A DNA stretch of 61,852 nt from Siculibacillus lacustris (GCF_004328075.1 NZ_SJFN01000028.1:1-61852); one strand, 5' to 3'. Shown: positions 37,649 to 48,260, numbered from the stretch's first letter. Made by a program: numbers and translations. The notes: generated by a model not told the origin, from the letters alone.

Positions 37649-39466
37649 GTGCGCCGCCCCACTCCGCTCACCCCGCCGTCCGACGCCGCCCCCGCCCGCC
37701 GCCGTTCGATCCGCCCACTGGCCGTGCTGCTGCCCTATCTCGGGCATCATCGCGGTCACGTCGCCGCCGCGCTGGTGGCGCTGATCGCCGCCGCGGCGGT
37801 GACGCTGGTCCTGCCGATGGCCTTCCGGCGGATGATCGACCACGGCTTCTCGGCCGCCGACGGAGCCTTCATCGATCGCTATTTCGCGGTCCTGGTGGTC
37901 GTCGCCGGGGCGCTCGCGGTGGCGTCCTCGACCCGCTACTACCTCGTGACCTGGCTCGGCGAACGGGTCGTCGCCGATCTGCGCCGCGACGTCTTCGCCC
38001 ATGTCACGCGTCTGTCGGCCGAGTTCTGGGATCGCTCGCAGTCGGGGGAGATCGTCTCGCGGCTGACCGCCGACACCACCCAGGTCAAGTCGGCGGTCGG
38101 CGCCTCGGCGTCGATCGCGCTGCGCAATCTGGTGCTGTTCATCGGCGCCGCGGCGCTGATGGTGGTCACCAGTCCGCGCCTGTCGGGGATGGTGCTGTTC
38201 GCCATTCCGTTCATCGTGCTGCCGCTGGTGGCCTTCGGCCGCTCGGTGCGTTCGCGCTCGCGCCTCGCCCAGGACACGCTCGCGGCGGCGGCCGCCTTCG
38301 CCTCGGAGACGATCGGGGCGATGCGCACGCTCCAGGCCTTCGGCGACGAGCGTCACGCCATCGGCCGCTTCACCCGCTCGGTGGAACAGGCCTTCGACGC
38401 CGCCCGGACCTCGACCCTGGCGCGCGCCTTCCTGACCGCCTTCGCGATCTTCCTGATCTTCGGCTCGGTGGTGGCGGTGTTGTGGATCGGCGCCACCGAC
38501 GTGCTGGCCGGGCGGCTGTCGCCGGGGGCGTTGTCGCAGTTCGTGCTCTATTCGGTGCTGGCGGCGAGCGCGCTCGGCGAACTCTCCCAGGTGTGGGGCG
38601 AGATCAGCCAGGGGGCGGGTGCCGCCGAACGGCTCGCCGAGTTGCTCGCCGAAGTGCCGACCATCCGCCCGCCGACCGATCCGGTGGCGCTGCCGACCCC
38701 GCCGGTCGGCGAGGTGCGGTTCGAGGGCGTGCGCTTCGCCTATCCGGGCGCGCGCGACCGCGACGTTCTCGAAGGCGTCGATCTGATGGTGCGGCGCGGC
38801 GAGAAGATCGCCCTGGTCGGGCCGTCGGGGGCCGGCAAGTCGACGCTGTTCCATCTCCTGCTGCGCTACTACGACCCCGATGCCGGGCGGGTGCTGATCG
38901 ACGGCGTCGACGTCGCCCGCGCCGATCCGGGCGAGGTGCGGGCGCGCATCGCCATCGTGCCGCAGGATACGGTGATCTTCGCCGACACGATCATGGAGAA
39001 CATCCGCTACGGCCGTCGCGACGCGACCGACGCCGAGGTGCTCGCCGCCGCCGAGACGGCGCTGGTCGACGACTTCGTTCGGCCCTTGCCCGAAGGCTAC
39101 GCCACCCAGGTCGGCGAACGCGGCGTGACGCTGTCGGGCGGTCAGCGCCAGCGTCTGGCGATCGCCCGCGCGGTGTTGCGGGCGGCGCCGATCCTGCTCC
39201 TCGACGAGGCGACCAGCGCGCTCGACGCCGAGAGCGAGACCGCGGTCAACACCGCGCTCGAACGGCTGATGGTCGGCCGCACCACCCTGGTGATCGCCCA
39301 TCGGCTGGCCACCGTGCTCGAATGCGACCGCATCCTGGTGCTCGACCACGGCCGCATCGTCGAGGACGGCACCCACGAGGAACTGGTCGCCCGCGACGGA
39401 CTCTATGCCCGCCTCGCCCGGCTGCAGTTCCAGGGCGGCGCCGGGACCGATCTCGTCGGCGCGTGA
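37649..39466 (+). CDS. ABC exporter, fused membrane and ATPase domains (MsbA-like)
   Basis: A 605-residue half-transporter. Six membrane helices fill residues about 30-330 (VAAALVALIAAAAVTLVLPM is the first). The ATPase follows with Walker A GPSGAGKST, Q-loop IVPQDTVIF, signature LSGGQRQRLAIARA, Walker B ILLLDEATSALD and the H-loop IAHRLAT. GTG 37649 is chosen because GAGGA precedes it and homologues start here; the frame runs upstream without conserved sequence. It works as a homodimer, probably exporting lipid or a hydrophobic compound. Confidence 0.92.
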   Translation: MRRPTPLTPPSDAAPARRRSIRPLAVLLPYLGHHRGHVAAALVALIAAAAVTLVLPMAFRRMIDHGFSAADGAFIDRYFAVLVVVAGALAVASSTRYYLVTWLGERVVADLRRDVFAHVTRLSAEFWDRSQSGEIVSRLTADTTQVKSAVGASASIALRNLVLFIGAAALMVVTSPRLSGMVLFAIPFIVLPLVAFGRSVRSRSRLAQDTLAAAAAFASETIGAMRTLQAFGDERHAIGRFTRSVEQAFDAARTSTLARAFLTAFAIFLIFGSVVAVLWIGATDVLAGRLSPGALSQFVLYSVLAASALGELSQVWGEISQGAGAAERLAELLAEVPTIRPPTDPVALPTPPVGEVRFEGVRFAYPGARDRDVLEGVDLMVRRGEKIALVGPSGAGKSTLFHLLLRYYDPDAGRVLIDGVDVARADPGEVRARIAIVPQDTVIFADTIMENIRYGRRDATDAEVLAAAETALVDDFVRPLPEGYATQVGERGVTLSGGQRQRLAIARAVLRAAPILLLDEATSALDAESETAVNTALERLMVGRTTLVIAHRLATVLECDRILVLDHGRIVEDGTHEELVARDGLYARLARLQFQGGAGTDLVGA

Positions 39467-39562
39467 GGCGAGCGGCAATCGCTCGCGCGGGTCTATCGGG
39501 CGGACAGGGCGGCGCCGACTCGGTTATGGTCGCGGCCCCGCCTCCGACCGGACAGAGCCCCC

Positions 39563-40612
39563 ATGCGCCATCCTTACGCCGACCTCGTCGCCCATGCCGC
39601 CCATCTCCTCGCCGCCGCCGGCCTCGACGGCGACAAGCCGACGGTGGTCGCCGAGCGGCTGGTCCGCGCCGACGCCATGGGTCACACCACCCACGGCCTC
39701 GCGCTGCTGCCGGCCTATCTGCGCGACATCGGTTCGGGGGCGATGACCCGCAGCGGCGAGCCGGCGATCGTCGTCGACCGCCCGGCCGCGGTGGTGTGGG
39801 ACGGGCGGCGTCTGCCCGGCGTGTGGCTGACGGCGCGGGCGGTCGATCTGGCGGTGGCCCGCGCCCGGGACTATGGCACCTGCACCGTGGTGATCCGGCG
39901 CAGCCATCACATCGCGGCGCTCGCCGCCTATCTCACCGCCGCCACCGATGCCGGGATGATGGTGGTGGTGGCGTCGAGCGATCCGGCGGCCGCCCATGTC
40001 GCGCCCTACGGCGGCAAGCGGGCGCTGTTCACGCCGGATCCGGTGGCGATCGGCATCCCGACCGAGGGTGATCCGATCCTGATCGACATCTCCGCCTCGA
40101 TCACCACCGCCGGCCTCGCCGCGCGGCTCACCACCGCGGGCCGCCCTCTGCCGGGCGTCTGGGCGCTCGACGGCGAGGGACGGCCGACCGACGCCGCCGA
40201 CGTGCTGTCGACCGATCCGCGCGGCTCGCTGCTGCCGATCGGTGGCATCGATCACGGCCACAAGGGCTATGGGCTGGCGCTGTGGATCGAGGCGTTGACC
40301 CAGGGCCTGTCGGGCTGGGGCCGCGCCGACGGCGAAGCCGGTTGGGGCGGCGCGGTGTTCGTCCAGGTGTTCGACCCCGAACTGTTCGCCGGCGGTCCGG
40401 CCTTCCGGCGTCAGACCGAATGGCTGGCGGAGAACTGCCGCGCCAATCCGCCGATCGATCCCGAAAAGCCGGTGCGGCTGCCCGGCTCCAAGGCGGCCGC
40501 CGGCGTCGCCCGGGCGCAGGCGGAGGGGCTGGAACTGTTCCCCGGCATCCTCGAGGCGCTGGTGCCGTGGGCCGAAAGGCTCGGCGTGGCGGCGCTCGAC
40601 GGGCGAGCGTGA
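39563..40612 (+). CDS. Malate/L-lactate dehydrogenase family oxidoreductase
   Basis: A 349-residue NAD(P)-dependent enzyme of the Ldh2/MDH2 type, unrelated to classical lactate dehydrogenase. VRADAMGHTTHGLALLPAYL is the N-terminal signature. SHHIAALAAYLTAATDAGMM contains the catalytic histidine region, and DHGHKGYGLALWIEALTQGL is conserved. The substrate may be malate, ureidoglycolate, sulfolactate or another 2-hydroxyacid. Confidence 0.88.
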   Translation: MRHPYADLVAHAAHLLAAAGLDGDKPTVVAERLVRADAMGHTTHGLALLPAYLRDIGSGAMTRSGEPAIVVDRPAAVVWDGRRLPGVWLTARAVDLAVARARDYGTCTVVIRRSHHIAALAAYLTAATDAGMMVVVASSDPAAAHVAPYGGKRALFTPDPVAIGIPTEGDPILIDISASITTAGLAARLTTAGRPLPGVWALDGEGRPTDAADVLSTDPRGSLLPIGGIDHGHKGYGLALWIEALTQGLSGWGRADGEAGWGGAVFVQVFDPELFAGGPAFRRQTEWLAENCRANPPIDPEKPVRLPGSKAAAGVARAQAEGLELFPGILEALVPWAERLGVAALDGRA

Positions 40613-40663
40613 CCGCGACGGTCCGCCCGCGCTTCGACGCGCGGCCGCACCGGTGGGGCCTGA

Positions 40664-40691
40664 CACAACCCGTCGATGGCGTCGGGTTGTG
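40664..40691 (+). terminator. Hairpin after the dehydrogenase gene
   Basis: CACAACCCG (40664-40672) pairs with CGGGTTGTG (40683-40691) around a 10-base loop. The gap to lysA (convergent) is 253 bp and otherwise empty. Confidence 0.6.
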
Positions 40692-40865
40692 CTCGACCCC
40701 CTGAAAAATCCCTTGGGGAAAATACGCAGAACGGAGCTGAGGCGATCGCTTGTCCGTGACCCCGCGCGGTGGATTCGGGCGGCAGCGACGGCGCTCACGC
40801 CGGCCCGATGCGATCGGCCCCGCGTGCGCGGTCGGCTGGGCCGCGCCGCGCCGCCGCCGCGCGGC

Positions 40866-42152
40866 TCACAGCCAATCCGGCACGGTCTCCCAGGACAGCT
40901 GTTCCTCGACCTCGATGCGCCGCCGGGTCACCGCGAAGCGGCCGGCGTCGACGATCACCTCGGGCACCAGGGCGCGGGCGTTGTAGGTGCCGGCCATGGT
41001 CGCGCCATAGGCGCCGGCGGTGGCCAACACGACGAGATCGCCGGCGGCGAGGATCGGCAGCGAGCGGCGGCGGGCGAAGGTGTCGGAGCTCTCGCAGATC
41101 GGGCCGACCACGTCGTAATCGATCCGCTCGGCGCCCGGTGCCGGCATCCGCACCGGCACCACGTCGTGGTGGCTGTCGTACATCGCCGGGCGCATCAGGT
41201 CGTTCATCGCCGCATCGAGCACCAGGAAGCGGATGTCGCCGCCGTCCTTGACGAAGGCGACGCGGGAGACCAGCACGCCGGCGTCGCCGACGATCGAGCG
41301 GCCGGGTTCGATCGCCAGTTCGACCCCGAGGTCGCCGACCGTGGTGCGGATCGTCTCGGCGAGGTCGGCCGCAGCGAGCCCCGCCTCGGCGCGATAGGGG
41401 ATGCCGAAGCCGCCGCCGAGATCGAGGCGGGTGAGGGCGTGGCCGCGGGCGCGCAACTCGCGGGTCAGATCGGCCATCCGCCGATAGGCGGCGGCGAAGG
41501 GGGCCGTCGACAGGATCTGCGAGCCGATGTGGACGGCGAGGCCGACCAGGCGGACGTTGGCCAGGACCTTCAACTCGTTGTCGAGCCGGGCGAGGCGATC
41601 GGCGTCGATGCCGAACTTGTTGTCGCGCTTGCCGGTGGTGATCTTGGCGTGGGTCCCGGCGTCGACGTCCGGATTGACCCTGAGCGCCACCTCGGCGACC
41701 ACCCCGCGGGCGCCGGCGAGCGCGTCGATGCGGGCCAGTTCCTCGAAGGATTCGGCGTTGATCTGGCGGATGCCGACGTCGAGGGCGCGGGCGATCTCGG
41801 CGTCGGTCTTGCCGACTCCGGAGAATACGATGCGGTTCGCGGGAATGCCGGCGTCGAGGGCGCGGGTCAGTTCGCCGCCCGAGACGATGTCGGCGCCGGC
41901 GCCCTCGCGGGCGAGCACCGCGACGACGGCGCGGTTGGCGTTGGCCTTCATCGCATAGTGGACGGCGACCCCGAGCGGCGCCACCGCGTCGGCGAGGGTG
42001 CGCCAGTTCTCGCGCAGGCGCTTGGCCGAATAGAGATAGAACGGCGTGCCGACCTCGGCGGCGATGTGGGCGATCGCGACGCCCTCCACGGCGAGTTGGC
42101 CGTCGACGACTCCGAAGGCGGACGGCGGCAAGCGGCGGGCGAGATCGATCAT
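40866..42152 (-). CDS. lysA: Diaminopimelate decarboxylase
   Basis: A 428-residue PLP enzyme making lysine from meso-diaminopimelate. VHYAMKANANRAVVAVLARE holds the PLP lysine, KFGIDADRL and LDLGGGFGIPY are barrel motifs, EPGRSIVGDAGVL is the phosphate loop and GPICESSDTFA has the active-site cysteine from the partner subunit. ATG 42152 has GGAAGAG upstream. The length is normal. Confidence 0.97.
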   Translation of the reverse strand: MIDLARRLPPSAFGVVDGQLAVEGVAIAHIAAEVGTPFYLYSAKRLRENWRTLADAVAPLGVAVHYAMKANANRAVVAVLAREGAGADIVSGGELTRALDAGIPANRIVFSGVGKTDAEIARALDVGIRQINAESFEELARIDALAGARGVVAEVALRVNPDVDAGTHAKITTGKRDNKFGIDADRLARLDNELKVLANVRLVGLAVHIGSQILSTAPFAAAYRRMADLTRELRARGHALTRLDLGGGFGIPYRAEAGLAAADLAETIRTTVGDLGVELAIEPGRSIVGDAGVLVSRVAFVKDGGDIRFLVLDAAMNDLMRPAMYDSHHDVVPVRMPAPGAERIDYDVVGPICESSDTFARRRSLPILAAGDLVVLATAGAYGATMAGTYNARALVPEVIVDAGRFAVTRRRIEVEEQLSWETVPDWL

Positions 42153-42304
42153 CGGCGGCTCTTCCGGCGAGAGGGGCGAACCGGCTCGGTAGCATGTTTC
42201 GACGGCGGACGGGAAGGGCGCGGCGGGACCGGCCGGGGTCTCGCGCGGGGAGCCGAGGCCTCGCGCGGCGCGGGCAGACGCGGGCATGCGGTCACGCGCC
42301 TCGA

Positions 42305-42333
42305 TTGACAAGGCGTGTGGCCGCCCGCAATAG
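42305..42333 (+). promoter_or_regulatory. Possible sigma-70 promoter for the MATE transporter
   Basis: TTGACA (42305-42310), 17-bp spacer, CAATAG. The -35 is perfect and the -10 is weak. It lies 148 bp before the start. The rest of the 328-bp gap (42153-42480) shows no gene. Confidence 0.38.
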
Positions 42334-42480
42334 TCCGGTCCGGTCGCCCGAACCCACCGCCCGCAGGCTCTTCGCCCCCGGTAGAGACGGCACGTTCACT
42401 CGCATTTTCGCTCGTGGCAGATGAAGACGGGGCAACGCGGGCCCCTCGGCTTCCCTGATTCTCAGTTTCAGAGGAACGTC

Positions 42481-43872
42481 ATGACCGACCCGCACGTCGA
42501 CGGGAATCCCTATCTCGTCGCTCCCGTCGCCCGCGTCTTCGTCCGCACCGCCGCGCCGATCATCCTGGTGATGACCGTCAACGGCCTGTTCACGGTGGTC
42601 GATGCGCTGTTCCTCGGGCACTACGCCGGTGCCAAGGCCCTGACCGCCGTCACCCTGATGTTCCCCCTGATGATGCTGATGATCGCGCTGCAGACCATGG
42701 TGGCGAGCGGCATGGCGTCGATCGTCGCGCGCCAACTCGGAGCCCGCGATCTGCGCGCCGCCGAGGGGACGGTGTTCGCGGCCCATCTCCTGGCGGTCGC
42801 GGTCTGCGCCGTGCTGATCCTCGGTCTGGCGCTGACCGGGGGCACGATGGCGCGGGCGCTGTCCGGCGACGATCCGGAGATCGCCCGGCTCGGCATCGTC
42901 TTCCTGTCGATCATGGTGGTGTTCGCGCCGTTCAGCTTCTTTCTCGGCATCCAGGCCGACACGTTGCGCTCGGAGGGCCACGTCGGCGCCATGGCGCTGC
43001 TGGCGGTCGTCGCCACGGTGCTCAACATCCTGTTCAACTACCTGCTGATCGGCGTGTTCGACTACGGCGTCGCCGGCTCGGCGGCCGGTACCATCCTCGC
43101 CCAGGCCCTGGCGATGGCCGGGGTGGTCGGGCTGCGCCTGTCCGGCCACACCCGCCTGCCGCTGTTCGCCCGCGGCAGCGGCGCGATCCTCGCCGACTGG
43201 CGCGCCATCCTCGCGCTCGGCGCGCCGCAGTCGCTCGGCTTCCTCGGCATCAGCCTGACCACCGGGCTGGTGATCGTCGAGGTGCAGCTGTGGTCGCCGA
43301 GCGGCTATGCCGACACGGTCGCCGCCTACGGCATCATCAACCGCATCCTGACCTTCGCCTATCTGCCGCTGCTCGGCATGTCGATGGCCTGCCAGTCGAT
43401 CGCCGGCAACAACGCCGGGGCCGGGCGGTTCGACCGCTCGGGCGCGGTACTGCGGATCGGCGTCGGCTGCGCCCTGGTCTATGCCGCGGCCTTCGAAACG
43501 GCGTTCCTGCTGTGGCCGGCGGCGATCGGCGGGCTGTTCGTCGATGCGCCCCGGGTGGTCGGCGAGATCGCCCGGATCATGCCGGTGATCTGCGCCACTT
43601 ACGCCGTCGCCATGCCGATGATGGTGGTCGGTGGTTATTTCCAGGCGCTCGGCATGGCCGGCAACGCCGCGGTGCTCAGTCTGGCGCGCACCTATGCGAT
43701 CGGACTGCCGCTCCTGTCGACGATGCCGTCGCTGCTGGGCGAACGCGGCATCTGGCTCTCCACGCCGATCGGCGACGTGCTGATGCTGGCGGTGGCCGCC
43801 GCGTTGCTCGGCTGGAACGCCCGGCGGCACGATCTGCGCTGGGGTCTGTTCCGGCGGCCGGTGGCGGCGTGA
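42481..43872 (+). CDS. MATE-family efflux transporter
   Basis: A 463-residue, twelve-helix protein in two six-helix bundles. The first bundle opens FVRTAAPIILVMTVNGLFTV, the second opens LALGAPQSLGFLGISLTTGL. It would export cationic drugs or metabolites using proton or sodium gradients. ATG 42481 is preceded by AGAGGAA; an upstream ATG at 42421 lacks a ribosome site and is not conserved. Confidence 0.9.
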   Translation: MTDPHVDGNPYLVAPVARVFVRTAAPIILVMTVNGLFTVVDALFLGHYAGAKALTAVTLMFPLMMLMIALQTMVASGMASIVARQLGARDLRAAEGTVFAAHLLAVAVCAVLILGLALTGGTMARALSGDDPEIARLGIVFLSIMVVFAPFSFFLGIQADTLRSEGHVGAMALLAVVATVLNILFNYLLIGVFDYGVAGSAAGTILAQALAMAGVVGLRLSGHTRLPLFARGSGAILADWRAILALGAPQSLGFLGISLTTGLVIVEVQLWSPSGYADTVAAYGIINRILTFAYLPLLGMSMACQSIAGNNAGAGRFDRSGAVLRIGVGCALVYAAAFETAFLLWPAAIGGLFVDAPRVVGEIARIMPVICATYAVAMPMMVVGGYFQALGMAGNAAVLSLARTYAIGLPLLSTMPSLLGERGIWLSTPIGDVLMLAVAAALLGWNARRHDLRWGLFRRPVAA

Positions 43873-43986
43873 GGACGGGTGCGATCGCGGCCGTCATCGG
43901 ATCGTGATCGATGTCGGGCATACGGGGCCCGCGACGACACGATCGTCGCGGCCTGTTTCAGCTTCCGAATTGTCGACGATCGACTC

Positions 43987-44017
43987 GAACCGGTGGATCT
44001 CCGCGATCCACCGGTTC
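43987..44017. terminator. Bidirectional terminator between MATE and ettA
   Basis: The 13-bp perfect stem GAACCGGTGGATC/GATCCACCGGTTC, with loop TCCGC, is followed by TTTCGTT. It sits between convergent genes. Confidence 0.87.
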
Positions 44018-44043
44018 TTTCGTTATCGCGTCGGGACGCCGCC

Positions 44044-45711
44044 TCAGCGGGTCAGCGGCTTGTAGCGCACCCGGTGCGGCAGCACCGCGCCGGCGCCGAG
44101 ACGACGGATCTTGTCGGCCTCGTAGTCCTGGAAGTTGCCCTCGAACCATTCGACGTGGCTGTCGTCCTCGAAGGCCAGGATGTGGGTGGCCAAGCGGTCG
44201 AGGAACCAGCGATCATGGGAGATGACCACGGCGCAGCCGGCGAAGTCCTCGAGCGCCTCTTCGAGCGCGCGCAGGGTTTCGACGTCGAGGTCGTTGGTCG
44301 GTTCGTCGAGGAGCAGCAGGTTGGCGCCGGTCTTCAGCATCTTGGCGAGATGGACGCGGTTGCGCTCACCGCCGGAGAGCATCCCGACCTTCTTCTGCTG
44401 GTCGCCGCCCTTGAAGTTGAAGGTCGAGCAATAGGCGCGGGAATTGATCTCGTGCTTGCCGAGATAGATCACGTCGTTGCCGCCGGAGATCTCTTCCCAG
44501 ACGTTCTTCTTGGGGTCGAGGGCGTCGCGCGACTGATCGACATAGCCGAGCTGGACGCTCTCGCCGATGGTGATGGTGCCCTTGTCGGGTTGCTCCTGGC
44601 CGGTCAGCATGCGGAACAGCGTGGTCTTGCCGGCACCGTTGGGGCCGATCACCCCGACGATGCCGCCGGGCGGCAGCTTGAAGGTCAGATCGTCGATCAG
44701 CAGGCGGTCGCCGTAGCCCTTCGACAGGTTCTCGAAGTGGACGACGTTGTTGCCCAGCCGCTCGGCCACCGGGATGATGATCTGGGCGGTCGAAACCTGC
44801 TTCTCGGCGGCCTTCTGGACCAGATCCTCGTAGCGCTGGATGCGCGCCTTGGACTTGGCCTGACGGGCCTTGGGCGACGCCGAGATCCATTCCTGCTCGC
44901 GGGCGAGGGAGCGCTGGCGGCCCTCCTCCTCGCGGCCTTCCTGGACCATGCGCTTCTGCTTCTGGCCGAGCCACGAGGAATAGTTGCCCTCGTAGGGGAT
45001 GCCGCGGCCGCGATCGAGCTCGAGGATCCAGCTGGTGACGTTGTCGAGGAAGTAGCGATCATGGGTGACGATCAGCACCGCGCCCTTGTAGTCGCGCAGG
45101 TGGGTTTCGAGCCAGGCGACCGATTCCGCGTCGAGATGGTTGGTCGGTTCGTCGAGCAGCAGCAGGTCGGGGGCCGACAGCAGCAGCCGGCACAGGGCGA
45201 TGCGGCGACGCTCGCCGCCCGACAATTTGGCGACGTCGGCGTCGGCCGGCGGGCAGCGCAGGGCGTCCATCGCCATCTCGACCTGGCTGTCGAGATCCCA
45301 CAGGCCCTGATGCTCGATCTTGTCCTGGAGCTCGGTCATCTCCTCCATCAGCTCGTCGGAATAATCCTCGGCGAGCTGCATGGAAATCTCGTTGAAGCGG
45401 TCGAGCAGCGCGGTCTTGTCGGCGACGCCGACCTTGACGTTTTCCACCACCGACAGCGCCGGATCGATGTGCGGCTCCTGCTCGAGGTAGCCGACGGTGG
45501 CGCCCTGGGCGACCCAGGCCTCGCCCTGGTACTCCTTGTCGATGCCGGCCATGATCTTGAGCAGCGTCGACTTGCCCGAGCCGTTGACGCCGAGCACGCC
45601 GATCTTGGCGTCCGGGAAGAACTGCAGGTGGACGTCGTCGAGGATCTTCTTGCCGCCGGGGTAGGCCTTCGACAGGCCGTGCATGTAATAGATGTACTGG
45701 TAGCTCGCCAT
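44044..45711 (-). CDS. ettA: Energy-dependent translational throttle protein (ABC-F)
   Basis: A 555-residue soluble ABC-F ATPase that binds the ribosomal E site and gates the first peptide bond according to energy charge. Two ATPase domains have Walker [10 protein letters not shown] and [17 protein letters not shown] and LSGGERNR, and two DEPTN motifs. The linker [20 protein letters not shown] is the tRNA-interaction arm. ATG 45711 ([20 protein letters not shown]) matches homologues. Confidence 0.96.
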   Translation of the reverse strand: MASYQYIYYMHGLSKAYPGGKKILDDVHLQFFPDAKIGVLGVNGSGKSTLLKIMAGIDKEYQGEAWVAQGATVGYLEQEPHIDPALSVVENVKVGVADKTALLDRFNEISMQLAEDYSDELMEEMTELQDKIEHQGLWDLDSQVEMAMDALRCPPADADVAKLSGGERRRIALCRLLLSAPDLLLLDEPTNHLDAESVAWLETHLRDYKGAVLIVTHDRYFLDNVTSWILELDRGRGIPYEGNYSSWLGQKQKRMVQEGREEEGRQRSLAREQEWISASPKARQAKSKARIQRYEDLVQKAAEKQVSTAQIIIPVAERLGNNVVHFENLSKGYGDRLLIDDLTFKLPPGGIVGVIGPNGAGKTTLFRMLTGQEQPDKGTITIGESVQLGYVDQSRDALDPKKNVWEEISGGNDVIYLGKHEINSRAYCSTFNFKGGDQQKKVGMLSGGERNRVHLAKMLKTGANLLLLDEPTNDLDVETLRALEEALEDFAGCAVVISHDRWFLDRLATHILAFEDDSHVEWFEGNFQDYEADKIRRLGAGAVLPHRVRYKPLTR

Positions 45712-46011
45712 GGAAGGTCGCTTTCTCGGATCGACCATCCGTCGGGACGGTCGCAAACGGGGGGAGGGCTCGCGGCGCGCGCGGCTCTCCGGAAAAGGCC
45801 GGATCTCGCTGCATCATGTAGCGATCCGCAGCCGCCGGGGCAATGGTCGCGGCGTCGGCGGGCGGCGGCCGCCGGCCGGGACGGCGATCGGAACCGGTTT
45901 GCGTGATCGACGCAGAGTGCAGGCGTGCCATTCGCATTTTGGGCGAGATTCGAGCATCTGTTTTCAGTACATTGTGATTCTCGGCAAAGTCGACGTCTGG
46001 AATTCGCCCGC

Positions 46012-46806
46012 ATGTGTCGTCTCCTCGCCTATACCGGCCGCCCGATCCTGCTCGAGGATCTGGTCTGCCGGCCCGATCATTCCCTGATCCATCAGGCTCT
46101 GGCCGCCCAGGAAGCTCGCACCGTCACCAATGGCGACGGTTTCGGCATCGGCTGGTACGGCGAACGACCGATCCCCGGCTGCTATCGCGAGACCCTGCCG
46201 GCGTGGTCCGACGAGAACCTGCGTTCGATCTGCGCCCAGGTGCGCTCCGGTCTGTTCTTCGCCCATGTCCGGGCGACCACCGAAGCGGCGGTGGCGCGGG
46301 TCAACTGCCACCCCTTCGTCCACGACCGTTTCATGTTCATGCACAACGGCCAGATCGGCGGCCACAGGCAGATCCGCCGCAAGGTCGAGGCGCTGATCCC
46401 CGACGAGCTCTATTCGGCGCGGGCCGGCTCGACCGATTCCGAGAGCATCTTTCTCGCCGCCCTCGGCCAGGGTCTCGAGACCGATCCGGTCGGGGCGATC
46501 GCCCGGGCCCTGCGCCTGGTGCTGGAGTTGCAGAAGGAAGCCGGCATCACCGAGGCCTTCCGCTTCGCCGCCTGTTTCACCGACGGCGATCGGCTGTGGG
46601 CCTTCCGCTGGTCGTCCGACCGCGAGATGCCGACGCTCTATCTGCGCGGCCGCGACGAGGGCACGGTGGTGGTCTCCGAACCGATCGACGGCTGTGGCGG
46701 CGGCGACTGGTCGGAGGTGCCGCGCTGCGGCTGGGTGTCGATCCCCCGCGACGGCAGCCCGACCTACGGCAGCCTCGACCGGGCGATCTGCGACTGCCGC
46801 GACTGA
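46012..46806 (+). CDS. Class II glutamine amidotransferase
   Basis: A 264-residue N-terminal-nucleophile amidohydrolase. MCRLLAYTGRP exposes Cys2 after Met removal. DGFGIGWYGER, FFAHVRATTEAAVARVNCHP and FMHNGQIGG are substrate and oxyanion elements. Homologues include YafJ and the EgtC gamma-glutamyl hydrolase; the ergothioneine genes are absent here, so the substrate is open. ATG 46012 is required for the catalytic Cys. The 300-bp gap upstream shows no gene. Confidence 0.88.
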   Translation: MCRLLAYTGRPILLEDLVCRPDHSLIHQALAAQEARTVTNGDGFGIGWYGERPIPGCYRETLPAWSDENLRSICAQVRSGLFFAHVRATTEAAVARVNCHPFVHDRFMFMHNGQIGGHRQIRRKVEALIPDELYSARAGSTDSESIFLAALGQGLETDPVGAIARALRLVLELQKEAGITEAFRFAACFTDGDRLWAFRWSSDREMPTLYLRGRDEGTVVVSEPIDGCGGGDWSEVPRCGWVSIPRDGSPTYGSLDRAICDCRD

Positions 46807-46945
46807 GTCCTTCGTCGGAAAACCCTTGAAATCCGCCGAAATTCCAGTGCGATCAAGGAAGTGGCAACCGTCGCGGGTCTAGTCTGCGGTTCGGAGTGCG
46901 ACGGTCGATCCGATCCGTCGCCCGGGTAGGGACCGAGGACAGGCC

Positions 46946-48172
46946 ATGACGACTTCCGATCGCGTCGACGACACGCTCATCAGCGAACGTCCCGTCCCGC
47001 CCGACGAAGCCGTCCCGCCCGCGGAAGCCGTCGCTCCCGTCGAACTCGCCGCTCCGCTGCGGCGCCGTCGCGTCGCCGCGGCCGATCGGCCGCCGCGCGC
47101 CCCCCGTCGGCCCCGCGCCGCCGCGCCGGTCGCTCCCGACGCGCCGCCGCCGGTCGAAGCCGTCGTTGCTCCGGCAGCGCCCGTTGCGGTCGTCGCCGCA
47201 CCGGCAGCGGCTCCGAATGCCGAGCCCGCCGAGCCCATCGCGCCGATCGCGGCGCCGGCGATCGCGCGGGCCCCCAAGGACGGCGGCGAGACCCGTCACA
47301 TGCTGGCCGAGATGCGGCGCGATCCGGACGCGATCGCCCATGTCTTCGAGAGCGGCGAGTACCCCTACAAGACCAAGATGCGCAACCACGCCTACGAGGC
47401 GCACAAGCTGGAGCTGCAGCGGGAACTGCTGAAGCTGCAGCGCTGGGTCGAGGAGACCGGCGAGCGGATCATCATGCTGTTCGAGGGGCGCGACGCCGCC
47501 GGCAAGGGCGGCACGATCAAGCGCTTCACCGAACACCTCAACCCGCGCACCGCCCGGGTCGTCGCGCTGCAGAAGCCGACCGAGCGGGAACGCACCCAGT
47601 GGTACTTCCAGCGCTACATCAATCACCTGCCCTCGGCCGGCGAGATCGTGATGTTCGACCGGTCCTGGTACAACCGGGCCGGGGTCGAACGGGTGATGGG
47701 CTTCTGCTCGGCCAACGAATATCTCGAGTTCATGCGCCAATGCCCCGAGTTCGAACGGATGCTCGTGCGCTCGGGGATCCGGCTGTTCAAATACTGGTTC
47801 TCGGTGACCCAGGAAGAGCAGCGCCGCCGCTTCGCCAGCCGCGAGAACGATCCGCTGAAGCAGTGGAAGTTGTCGCCGATCGACCGGGCCTCGCTCGACA
47901 AGTGGGACGACTATACCGAGGCCAAGGAGGCGATGTTCTTCTATACCGACACCGCCGACGCGCCCTGGACGATCGTCAAGTCGAACGACAAGATGCGGGC
48001 GCGGCTCAACTGCATGCAGCATTTCCTGATCAACATGCCCTATCCCAACAAGGACCGCTCGCTGCTGGTCGGCCCGGATCCACTGATCGTCGGCTCGACC
48101 GAGCACGTGATCGGCCGCGACACCAAGGTTCTGGGCAAGGCGCTGCATCCCGATCTGAAGCGCGGGCGCTGA
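46946..48172 (+). CDS. ppk2: Polyphosphate kinase 2
   Basis: A 408-residue kinase using polyphosphate to phosphorylate nucleotides. Residues 1-115 are a Pro/Ala/Val-rich, likely disordered extension (PPDEAVPPAEAVAPVELAAP, with a basic RRRRVAAADR stretch). The PPK2 core begins near 120: Walker A EGRDAAGKGG (about 180), FDRSWYNRAGVERVMG (Walker B region) and the lid REnD-like SRENDPLKQWKLSPID. The extension is longer than in most PPK2 proteins. Confidence 0.94.
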   Translation: MTTSDRVDDTLISERPVPPDEAVPPAEAVAPVELAAPLRRRRVAAADRPPRAPRRPRAAAPVAPDAPPPVEAVVAPAAPVAVVAAPAAAPNAEPAEPIAPIAAPAIARAPKDGGETRHMLAEMRRDPDAIAHVFESGEYPYKTKMRNHAYEAHKLELQRELLKLQRWVEETGERIIMLFEGRDAAGKGGTIKRFTEHLNPRTARVVALQKPTERERTQWYFQRYINHLPSAGEIVMFDRSWYNRAGVERVMGFCSANEYLEFMRQCPEFERMLVRSGIRLFKYWFSVTQEEQRRRFASRENDPLKQWKLSPIDRASLDKWDDYTEAKEAMFFYTDTADAPWTIVKSNDKMRARLNCMQHFLINMPYPNKDRSLLVGPDPLIVGSTEHVIGRDTKVLGKALHPDLKRGR

Positions 48173-48260
48173 CGGTCGCTCGCTTCATCGTTCCGACGCA
48201 GATGGCGACGAGGGTCGGCCTCCCGTCGCCATCGGCGATTCGCTGCCCAGGAGGCTCCCC

